Shown one piece after another: positions 24,849 through 32,159 of a stretch of DNA of 64,000 nt. A program made the position numbers and the translations under genes. Origin of the DNA: Clostridiales bacterium (GTDB taxonomy: Bacteria; Bacillota; Clostridia; Saccharofermentanales; Saccharofermentanaceae); assembly GCA_017962145.1 (NCBI GenBank), contig JAGCVX010000005.1, forward strand, positions 186,001 to 250,000. Reading direction: 5' to 3'. The notes beneath the pieces are model-generated. The model had not been told where the DNA came from, did no database searches, and saw nothing but the letters and a program-made list of their open reading frames with translations. Each line of letters opens with the position of its first letter. Positions within the stretch are counted from its first letter, which is position 1.

Positions 24849-26021
24849 TTATTTCTTCACGTGGGAATAATAGTAATCCGCTACATTGGACGTCGGCATC
24901 TGATAGCTGTAGACACCTTCATCCTGCTGGTTGATCACAAGGAACGTATCGTTAACGTCATTGGCAACAGTGGTTACGACTTCCGGCGGATCGAGCGTCA
25001 ACCAGTAATCGGCGCACGCATTGTAATCGCGGAAATACCCGTCGCAGATCTCGTAATTTTGGATGAAATCCCTATACCCGTCTCTATCATCATTATATGC
25101 CTCACTGAGGTCCGAATCGATCAGATCGAGTGCCTGACAAAATCCTGCGTAACGAAGCTCAGGCGAGGCACTGTTGATCCCGATCAGCATCGCTGCCAGG
25201 TTCGCGTCATTTTCCACGGCCATACCGTGAAGATGGGACATCTCGTGGCAGGTATTCATGACGATATCCGGGAAAGGTACGTCGATGTTGATATTCGGCT
25301 CGGCAAAGAACGGGAAATACATGCCGACGATGTAGGTATAGGACCAGTAGTGCGAAAGGGCCACAGGCTTCGGACGGCCGGCATTTTCGAGGATCGGATC
25401 GATCTTTTCTGCACTGTCCTCATAAAGATTCTGCATATCTTTTAAGAAAGCGGGATAGCCTCCCGGATAACTCAGCACACCGTTTTCGTCTTCCTGACAC
25501 TGGGACCGCGCCTCGTTGAGACTTGTGACGACCCATGCATAGACTTCCTGAAGCTCTTCGATCGAGTAATTCTTCTGACCGAAATGCATATTCTCTTCGA
25601 GCGTATAACGGGTAAAGTTAAAACCGTGCAGGAGCATGAAAACAAAGTAGATGGCAAAGAGGATCCAAGCCAGATCCCTTCCGCGCTTATAAAAGAATGC
25701 TTTTCCTCTCTTCTCCTTAACCGCTCGGACGATGCGGATGATAAGCCAGGCGATCAGAAACGGAGCTGCCAAAACCAGGCTCACGACAACGATCTCCGTG
25801 ATGGAAACCGGGATCAAAGAAGAGATCTTTCTCGGAAGAAACGAGATCACTCGGAACGGGCCACGGACATAGGCTTCGCCGATAGACGGATGATGCATGA
25901 AAACCGATTGAAGACCGTATAAAACGCCGATCAGAAGAATCGGAAGCGCGATGCCCACGCCCCACTTAAGAAGAAGGCGTTTCCACTTCTTTCCTTCTTT
26001 TTTCTGCATCTCTTCCGACAT
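24849..26021 (-). CDS. DUF3810 membrane protein with HExxH motif
   Basis: 390 residues. After a basic N-terminus there are three transmembrane helices (about 17-37, 66-90 and 110-125), then an extracytoplasmic domain of some 260 residues. It contains NTCHEMSHLHGMAVENDANL, a zincin-like H-E-x-x-H with a downstream E-N-D-A-N that could supply the third ligand, so it may be a membrane-bound zinc peptidase; this has not been shown for DUF3810. Its ATG shares one base with the upstream stop (TAATG), so it is coupled to the HGSNAT-like acyltransferase. A longer reading frame to 26117 overlaps that gene fully and has no support. Confidence 0.82.
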   Translation of the reverse strand: MSEEMQKKEGKKWKRLLLKWGVGIALPILLIGVLYGLQSVFMHHPSIGEAYVRGPFRVISFLPRKISSLIPVSITEIVVVSLVLAAPFLIAWLIIRIVRAVKEKRGKAFFYKRGRDLAWILFAIYFVFMLLHGFNFTRYTLEENMHFGQKNYSIEELQEVYAWVVTSLNEARSQCQEDENGVLSYPGGYPAFLKDMQNLYEDSAEKIDPILENAGRPKPVALSHYWSYTYIVGMYFPFFAEPNINIDVPFPDIVMNTCHEMSHLHGMAVENDANLAAMLIGINSASPELRYAGFCQALDLIDSDLSEAYNDDRDGYRDFIQNYEICDGYFRDYNACADYWLTLDPPEVVTTVANDVNDTFLVINQQDEGVYSYQMPTSNVADYYYSHVKK

Positions 26022-26824
26022 TATTTCAGAACCCCCAGATACTGGAGAAGGTAAAGGATACCCAGAACGATCGGCTGATGGATGATGTAGACCAAAAGAG
26101 AGTTCCTTCCGATCCACTCAAAGGGACGAGAGACGGCAAGAACGGGCTTCGGGGTATTGGGAAAGAGTGTTTTCTTGTCGGTATAGACAAGCCTTCCTAA
26201 AAGAACGCCCACGAAGAACACGCCCAGCCACGGAAACAGTGCCAGTTCATCTCCCATGATGATCCTCGAACTCTCCACAGGTTCGATACCTAAGATAAAG
26301 ACCCAGTTGTTTTTGATCGTGTAGTTATAAAGCGGAAGACCATGCTGCAGGAAAATGCACAGCAGTACGATCAGAAGAAGCGCAAGCGTACCGCCTTTGC
26401 TGTTTCTAGATCCGGTCTTCTTCTGCTCGACATGATCGATAACGGCAAAAAGAAGCGTCGCTACGGTAAGCATGTGCAGAACATTAAAGTAGATCGCGCA
26501 TCCTAAGTGCAGGAAGTGATCGGCCGTGATGGTCGCAACCGAAAACAGTAATGCGATGATGCCCAGTTTCAGGGCACGTCGGAAGTTATTTCGGGAGAAC
26601 TGGCAGCATACACCCGAGATGCCGACAAAAATGCAGATGAAAAAAGGATGGATAAATGCCCAGAACCAAGTGCATTCCGCGCCGATAAAAGCGAATACAT
26701 CGTATCCTAAGATAAAGCGAAGATCGAAGGCAAAGTGATGCAGCACCATCATGAAGATGGCGAATCCACGCAGCAGATCAAGTTCAAATGCGCGTTTGGA
26801 TCCGTTCTGCAGTTTCTCTTCCAC
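26021..26824 (-). CDS. HGSNAT/DUF1624-like membrane acetyltransferase
   Basis: 267 residues with about seven transmembrane helices. The opening KRAFELDLLRGFAIFMMVLH matches heparan-alpha-glucosaminide N-acetyltransferase-like (DUF1624) proteins, with the Arg and the histidines at the end of helix 1 (MMVLHHFAFD). These are thought to pass acetyl groups from cytosolic acetyl-CoA across the membrane to sugars. The start is a GTG with GGAGGAG just upstream; the longer frame to 26866 lies inside coaW. It begins one base after the coaW stop, an interesting pairing because CoaW feeds CoA synthesis, though the link may only be operonic. Confidence 0.82.
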   Translation of the reverse strand: MEEKLQNGSKRAFELDLLRGFAIFMMVLHHFAFDLRFILGYDVFAFIGAECTWFWAFIHPFFICIFVGISGVCCQFSRNNFRRALKLGIIALLFSVATITADHFLHLGCAIYFNVLHMLTVATLLFAVIDHVEQKKTGSRNSKGGTLALLLIVLLCIFLQHGLPLYNYTIKNNWVFILGIEPVESSRIIMGDELALFPWLGVFFVGVLLGRLVYTDKKTLFPNTPKPVLAVSRPFEWIGRNSLLVYIIHQPIVLGILYLLQYLGVLK

Positions 26825-26825
26825 G

Positions 26826-27644
26826 TTACTCCTCCGTTGCGATCGCAGCGCCAATTGCCGTCGCAAACTCAGACATCTGTGGCACGATAAAGTTCAGGTT
26901 ATAAAGTGCGGAGAAATCGTTATAGATATTCTGGCACATCGGAGCTTTTGTCGCCTGTCCGGTAAAGACAACATCCTTTAATCCGGAATTTCTGGCAGCG
27001 AGCACCGCCATCGTACCGATGGACTGGAAGACCAGATTAAAAAGACCATACGCTACATCCGACTTCGTCGCGTCATCCTGCATCTTACCGAAGTTCGATG
27101 CCGTCGTGTCCATCGTCAGTCCCGGGATCGCGGCATGGGAGATATCGCCGATCGTCAGGTCAACGTGATTCAGGCTTCCGTCCGATGCCAGATCCGCGAT
27201 CATGTCAAAATCACGCATATTCAGCGCGCAGTTGGAAAGACCGACCAAAGTACCTCCGCCGACACCGGAACCGATGATATGGCGTACTTCTTTCTTCGTC
27301 GCTTCAACAAAAGCGGTACCGGTACCCATACTTACAACAACCGCGTGATCCAGTCCGGAAAGGAAAAGACCGCCCTGGCCTGTTGCGAAAAACTCCTGAA
27401 TACGTACTGTCGGGATGCCCAGAAGATTTCCGTTCGGGAAAGACGCACCGACACCTGTGATCTTCAGCATCTCGATATCCGAGATCTTCAGGTCATAGGA
27501 ATCCATCAGTTTACCCAGCGCACCAAATGCAGAGGTGACCGGATCGTCTGCTTTTACGATCTTATTTCCGATGATCTTGTCGCCGTCCATGCCGACAACT
27601 TTGGTAGTACTTCCACCTACATCGAGTCCGACAATAATACCCAT
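26826..27644 (-). CDS. coaW: Type II pantothenate kinase
   Basis: Phosphorylates pantothenate in the first step of CoA synthesis. The 272-residue protein is an ASKHA-fold kinase: phosphate-1 loop GLDVGGSTTKVVG at the N-terminus, VVVSMGTGTAFVEA as phosphate-2, HIIGSGVGGGTLVGLS, and VFTGQATKAP as the adenosine motif. This is the type II (Staphylococcus/PANK-like) enzyme, unlike CoaA and CoaX. AAAGGAG lies seven bases before the ATG. It follows pssA by 19 bases in the serS-hemZ run. Confidence 0.9.
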   Translation of the reverse strand: MGIIVGLDVGGSTTKVVGMDGDKIIGNKIVKADDPVTSAFGALGKLMDSYDLKISDIEMLKITGVGASFPNGNLLGIPTVRIQEFFATGQGGLFLSGLDHAVVVSMGTGTAFVEATKKEVRHIIGSGVGGGTLVGLSNCALNMRDFDMIADLASDGSLNHVDLTIGDISHAAIPGLTMDTTASNFGKMQDDATKSDVAYGLFNLVFQSIGTMAVLAARNSGLKDVVFTGQATKAPMCQNIYNDFSALYNLNFIVPQMSEFATAIGAAIATEE

Positions 27645-27663
27645 AGTGATTCTCCTTTCAAAA

Positions 27664-28332
27664 TCAGCGCCAGTACTGCAGGTAAATCAGAACCGCAATA
27701 CCGATCACGGCGACTACTGTAAATACATAATACATAGCGCCCTTCGGCTTTCTGATCTTCAATCTGGAAACAAACAGAACCGCTGTTAAAAACATCACCA
27801 CATCATACATGATCGTGGTAGAAAATCTTGAAACAAAACGGGAGATCAGCCAGATCGCCGGGAAGATGATCGCCGCGGACGTGACCGGAAGACCGGTATA
27901 ATTCTTCAGCGGCTCGCTGTTGTCACGATGTGCGACCAGGACATTAAAGAATCCCAGACGGATGACACCGGCCAGTACGTAGAGCACGCAGATCGCAATA
28001 CTAAATGGTCCCTGATGGCCCATCTCAAGAGAAATCAGAACCGGCAGAACGACAAATGCGACGGTATCCGTCAGCGAATCGATCTGGACTCCGAAATCCT
28101 TTTCTTCTTCCGATCTGCCCTTGCACGCGCGGGCAACTTTACCGTCAAACATATCGCAGACACCTGCTACGATCAGGCACACGACCGACCAGGTCAGGTT
28201 CGTGACATAGGCAAAGCAGATGCCGACAACGGCAAATGCCAGGCCGAGGAACGTCAAAACGACCGAACGGTTATAGTATCCGATACAGAATTTGCATTCT
28301 CCGGAACCGAGTTTATTCGCGTCTTTGCTCAT
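27664..28332 (-). CDS. pssA: CDP-diacylglycerol-serine O-phosphatidyltransferase
   Basis: Membrane enzyme of 222 residues making phosphatidylserine, with about six helices. The CDP-alcohol phosphatidyltransferase motif is complete: D60-MF-D63-G64-KV-A67-R68, then after twelve residues G81, D85 and D89 (in FGVQIDSLTD). The twelve-residue gap is four longer than in the classical motif but, as far as I recall, is usual for clostridial PssA. Lies between a membrane-anchored unknown (18 bases) and coaW (19 bases). No psd gene for the following decarboxylation is nearby. Confidence 0.88.
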   Translation of the reverse strand: MSKDANKLGSGECKFCIGYYNRSVVLTFLGLAFAVVGICFAYVTNLTWSVVCLIVAGVCDMFDGKVARACKGRSEEEKDFGVQIDSLTDTVAFVVLPVLISLEMGHQGPFSIAICVLYVLAGVIRLGFFNVLVAHRDNSEPLKNYTGLPVTSAAIIFPAIWLISRFVSRFSTTIMYDVVMFLTAVLFVSRLKIRKPKGAMYYVFTVVAVIGIAVLIYLQYWR

Positions 28333-28350
28333 GTGTTTCCCCGCCGTCCT

Positions 28351-29361
28351 TTAAAAAATCTCTTCCGCGTACTTGTCCCCGAGATGGTAGACCTTCTGCT
28401 TTCCGCTTTCATACTCGATCTCTTCGACCGTGATCGGAAGACGGAAAACGTAATTATCTGACGTGATCACATCCACATAGGTCTCGTAGTCCGTCTGAAG
28501 CATATAGAAGATCTTACCGGCCGGAAGCTCAACAGATTCTCCACTGAGGTTCTGGCAGAGGATCGGTTCTTCGCAGCTTGAAGAGAAGGAAGTCTTCTCT
28601 ACATTCAGATCCGCAAAATAAGGTGTCAGAGGATCGAGGAAATCGCGCGATGAGGTGAACTCATATGTGCGATAAAGCTTATGCTCACCTGTGAAAGGAT
28701 CATAAAGCGTAAACTGAACAGTACCTGCGTTCGAGATACCGCAGAGTTTTCCGCCTACTTCCGAAACCAGAAGGCTCGATCCGTCAAAGCGTACGACGAT
28801 CGTCTTATACTCTTCCCAGGTATCGCGCATCAGCTCAACGCCGACTTCGGTATACGAATCGGAATTATCCAGATCGGTAGTAAATCCGCGAATGCCGCCT
28901 TTGCAGACCTTCGCGCCATATGTTTCGTTATAGTCAAAACAGGTTCCGGGGAGCACGTAGTCATATGCCACGCCGTCTTTGATCACCAGCACATAGAACG
29001 AACAGCTGGGTTCATCGAGACTGATGGATACGGATTCGGCAGTGCCGTCACCATCCATATCCAGATCAAGATATGCTTTAAAGGCTGTATAGTACAGGCC
29101 GTCTTCGGTCATCGAGGATTCTTCCCTCATACCGACAAGACCCGGCGCCTGCATCAGGATCTTCATGGAATCCATATCGACGGAATCAGAACCGGAGAAA
29201 GCCGCTGATCTGCTTGCAGAAGCAGTTACAGAAGATTCCGGCTCAGTATTCGGTGCCACATTGACTTTGAACGGGTTTTTGATCAGAAGATATACCGCGA
29301 TACCCAATACCGCGACGATATCAAAAATCAGAAAACCGATTAGAAACTTTCTTCCCTTCAT
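28351..29361 (-). CDS. Membrane-anchored extracellular protein of unknown function
   Basis: 336 residues. One N-terminal helix (about 6-26) acts as an uncleaved anchor, followed by a Ser/Ala-rich linker and an exported domain. The segment DLDMDGDGTAESVSISL is an EF-hand-like calcium loop of the kind seen in FG-GAP/dockerin-related proteins, and a second acidic loop (TTDLDNSDSYTEVGV) follows. I do not recognise the family. It starts 11 bases after serS and ends 18 bases before pssA, so it is cotranscribed with them. Confidence 0.65.
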   Translation of the reverse strand: MKGRKFLIGFLIFDIVAVLGIAVYLLIKNPFKVNVAPNTEPESSVTASASRSAAFSGSDSVDMDSMKILMQAPGLVGMREESSMTEDGLYYTAFKAYLDLDMDGDGTAESVSISLDEPSCSFYVLVIKDGVAYDYVLPGTCFDYNETYGAKVCKGGIRGFTTDLDNSDSYTEVGVELMRDTWEEYKTIVVRFDGSSLLVSEVGGKLCGISNAGTVQFTLYDPFTGEHKLYRTYEFTSSRDFLDPLTPYFADLNVEKTSFSSSCEEPILCQNLSGESVELPAGKIFYMLQTDYETYVDVITSDNYVFRLPITVEEIEYESGKQKVYHLGDKYAEEIF

Positions 29362-29372
29362 ACTCTGTCCTA

Positions 29373-30662
29373 TTACTTCTTCACTTCGATCTTTTCTTTT
29401 CCGCCCATGTACATACGCAGCGGTTCCGGAATGCTGACCGATCCGTCAGCATTGAGGTTGTTTTCCAGGAATGCGATGAGCATACGTGGCGGAGCAACAA
29501 CCGTATTGTTCAAGGTGTGCGGCAGATAGTTGCCTTTCTCCTTGTTCTTGACACGGATGCCAAGACGACGTGCCTGTGCGTCACCGAGGTTCGAGCAGGA
29601 ACCGACCTCAAAGTACTTCTGCTGACGCGGAGACCATGCCTCGACATCGCAGGACTTGACCTTCAGGTCCGCCAGATCGCCCGAGCAGCACTCGAGTGTA
29701 CGAACCGGAATATCCAGACTTCTGAAGAAGTCTACGGTATTCTTCCAGAGTTTGTTGTACCAGTCCATGCTCTCTTCCGGCTTGCAGACGACGATCATCT
29801 CCTGCTTTTCGAACTGGTGGATACGATATACGCCTCTCTCCTCGATGCCGTGTGCACCGACTTCTTTACGGAAGCACGGAGAGTAGGATGTAAGTGTCTG
29901 CGGCAGTTCGCTCTCATCGAGCATCGTGTCGATGAACTTACCGATCATGGAATGCTCGGATGTACCGATCAGGTAGAGATCCTCGCCCTCGATCTTATAC
30001 ATCATGTTTTCCATCTCGGCAAAACTCATAACGCCGTTAACAACGGCAGCACGGATCATGAACGGCGGTACGTAGTAAGTAAAACCACGGTCGATCATGA
30101 AATCTCTTGCATAAGAAAGGATGGCAGAGTGAAGTCTGGCGATATCACCCTTGAGGTAATAGAATCCGTTACCGCTGGTCTTTCTGGCTGCATCAAGATC
30201 GATGCCGTCAAAGCTTTCCATAATATCTACGTGGTAAGGGATCTCGTAGTCCGGTACGACCGGCTCGCCGAAACGCTCATTTTCTACGTTCTCACTATCG
30301 TCTTTACCGACCGGGACCGAATCATCGATGATGTTCGGGATGACCATCATGATCTTCTTTACTTTCTCAGTCAGTTCCTGTTCCTTGACATCAAGGGCAG
30401 CCATCTCGTCCGCCATCTCAGAAACCTGCTTCTTGGCTTCTTCGGCTTCGTCTTTCTTGCCCTGGCCCATCAGCATACCGATCTGCTTACTGATCGTGTT
30501 TCTCTGACTTCTCAAATATTCTACACGGGTCTTCGCCTCGCGAAGTTCCTTGTCCAGTTCGATGACTTCATCGACCAGAGGGAGCTTTTCATCCTGAAAC
30601 TTCTTCTTAATGTTTTCCTTTACGATATCCGGATTCGCACGAACAAATTTAATATCGAGCAT
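29373..30662 (-). CDS. serS: Seryl-tRNA synthetase
   Basis: Class II synthetase of 429 residues charging tRNA-Ser. The N-terminal coiled-coil arm that reaches the long variable arm of tRNA-Ser spans about residues 27-100, with clear heptads (LDKELREAKTRVEYLRSQRN). Motif 2 is seen around CFRKEVGAHGIEERGVYRIH and motif 3 in NNTVVAPPRMLIAFLEN. GGAGG lies eight bases before the ATG; a TTG 15 bases earlier is unlikely. There is no T-box leader: only 135 bases separate it from the upstream gene, with an extended -10 (30697-30705). First gene of a run down to hemZ. Confidence 0.96.
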   Translation of the reverse strand: MLDIKFVRANPDIVKENIKKKFQDEKLPLVDEVIELDKELREAKTRVEYLRSQRNTISKQIGMLMGQGKKDEAEEAKKQVSEMADEMAALDVKEQELTEKVKKIMMVIPNIIDDSVPVGKDDSENVENERFGEPVVPDYEIPYHVDIMESFDGIDLDAARKTSGNGFYYLKGDIARLHSAILSYARDFMIDRGFTYYVPPFMIRAAVVNGVMSFAEMENMMYKIEGEDLYLIGTSEHSMIGKFIDTMLDESELPQTLTSYSPCFRKEVGAHGIEERGVYRIHQFEKQEMIVVCKPEESMDWYNKLWKNTVDFFRSLDIPVRTLECCSGDLADLKVKSCDVEAWSPRQQKYFEVGSCSNLGDAQARRLGIRVKNKEKGNYLPHTLNNTVVAPPRMLIAFLENNLNADGSVSIPEPLRMYMGGKEKIEVKK

Positions 30663-30696
30663 ACATTCCGCCTCCAATTCTCAAATAACGCCTACC

Positions 30697-30705
30697 ATTG
30701 TACCA
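30697..30705 (-). promoter_or_regulatory. Candidate extended -10 promoter of the serS operon
   Basis: Minus-strand TGGTACAAT about 35 bases before the serS ATG. No -35 of normal spacing is seen. Confidence 0.35.
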
Positions 30706-30769
30706 TATCCGATGTAAACTGGCATAGTTAAATAGAGGATTCTTATAAAACTCTTACTATATGGCAAAA

Positions 30770-30802
30770 AGAAAAGAAGCGGATCATAAGGTCGCCCTTA
30801 TG
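30770..30802 (-). terminator. Terminator after the PleD-like gene
   Basis: CATAAGG and CCTTATG pair around GCGA; the TAA stop of the response-regulator gene lies inside the stem, and the minus strand continues ATCCGCTTCTTTTCTTTTT. The distance from stem to T-run is a little long. Confidence 0.55.
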
Positions 30803-32159
30803 CCCGCTCCACCATATCCATCATCGTCAGGTCCGTTTTCAGTACAACTCCCGGGTTTTTCTTGCTCTTGTTAAAGCAGTCCTGAAGTCGCTTGGCGGCG
30901 ACCTGTCCGCCGCTTTCCGCATGTGCCGAAGGCAGCATCACGATATACTGGGATCCGCTGAACTTGGTAAATACATCGCCTTTTCGGAGAGTATCCTGGA
31001 TCGCCGTGAAAAGCACATCCATGTTCGGCTCGAGCACATCCGGTTCCAGCTGCTCGCCGTTTTCGTTGATCAATGTGGCCAGAAGCACGCAGAATGAGGC
31101 TTCCGAACGGGCCAGCATACGCTCGATAAAACGGAAGATCGCCAGGAAAGGTTCATAATCCTGCCAGAACGCGCCACGGATCGTACCCGGCTCCTTCAGC
31201 TGCTGCATCAGGACTCGGATATTCGTTTCGATCACATCCGGACGGTCGACTTTCGCCTGCTTCGAAGGCAGCGTCGAATCGTAGAAACGGAAGTTGTTAC
31301 GGCTTTCTTTCTTAACAACATACAGGGCACGGTCGGCTTTATCGTAAAGCGTATCCATATTGTCGCCGTCTGCCGGGGCCAGCGCAATACCGATCGAAAG
31401 CGTCGCGATACCGCCGGTGCTTTCCTTGAGGTCTTCATTTACCTCTTTTTGGAACTCGGCGATCCTCTTGCAGAGTTCGTCATGCTCCGGCGGATTTTCA
31501 ATAAAGATAACGAATTCATCACCACCGAGACGGGCAACGATATCCTCCGGGAAATGCTCCATCATCATGTGGGCCAGGCGGTTTAAGACTTTATCACCCA
31601 TGATATGACCGAGTTTATCGTTTACGCTCTTGAAATGGTCTACGTCGACGATCATGTACGCCGCGGTCGATCCTTTCGCGAGGATCTCTACGATCTTCTG
31701 GGTCAGATATCCACGGTTCCAAAGGCCTGTCATCGAGTCCTTGGAAGCGATATTTTCGAACTTTCTGGCTTTGCTCTCCGCCAGTCTTCTATACTCTTCG
31801 AGTTCCAGCGTACGGGCGATACGGCTCCGCATGACCTGGGGCACGAACGGTTTTCCGATAAAGTCCGTCGCTCCGAGCTTGAGGCACTCGACTTCGGTTT
31901 CCGGATCGGTCTTCGCCGTCAGGAAGATGACCGGGATGTCCTTATACTCTTCATGAGCGCGGATCTGGCGAAGTGTTTCCAGTCCGTCCATCTCCGGCAT
32001 GTTGATATCCAGAAGGATCAGATCCGGTACTTTCTTCTCAAGGAAGCGCAGAGCCATCTGCCCGGAAGTGACCGGGCTGACCTGATAAAAAGTATCGAGC
32101 GCCTGCTTGGCTAATGTAAGGTTGGCCTTACTGTCATCTACAACTAGGATCGTTTTCAT
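30798..32159 (-). CDS. PleD-like response regulator with intact and degenerate GGDEF domains
   Basis: 453 residues. A receiver domain (1-120) has the acidic pair at D8-D9, phosphoacceptor Asp51 (LILLDINMPEMDG) and Lys103. The GGDEF domain follows with D141-SMTGLWNRG and an intact GGDEF at 212-216, so it should make cyclic di-GMP. The four residues of the usual inhibitory site (203-206) read FPED, not R-x-x-D, so product inhibition is not expected. The C-terminal 150 residues look like a second GGDEF fold in which the signature has become SGSQY (401-405, FTKFSGSQYIVMLP). Its ATG overlaps the stop of the histidine-kinase gene (ATGA). Confidence 0.9.
   Translation of the reverse strand: MKTILVVDDSKANLTLAKQALDTFYQVSPVTSGQMALRFLEKKVPDLILLDINMPEMDGLETLRQIRAHEEYKDIPVIFLTAKTDPETEVECLKLGATDFIGKPFVPQVMRSRIARTLELEEYRRLAESKARKFENIASKDSMTGLWNRGYLTQKIVEILAKGSTAAYMIVDVDHFKSVNDKLGHIMGDKVLNRLAHMMMEHFPEDIVARLGGDEFVIFIENPPEHDELCKRIAEFQKEVNEDLKESTGGIATLSIGIALAPADGDNMDTLYDKADRALYVVKKESRNNFRFYDSTLPSKQAKVDRPDVIETNIRVLMQQLKEPGTIRGAFWQDYEPFLAIFRFIERMLARSEASFCVLLATLINENGEQLEPDVLEPNMDVLFTAIQDTLRKGDVFTKFSGSQYIVMLPSAHAESGGQVAAKRLQDCFNKSKKNPGVVLKTDLTMMDMVERA

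Noticed and set aside
30663..30797. Possible T-box leader of serS
   Set aside because: No T-box sequence (consensus AGGGTGGNACCGCG) and too little space; the predicted start of transcription leaves only about 30 bases of leader.
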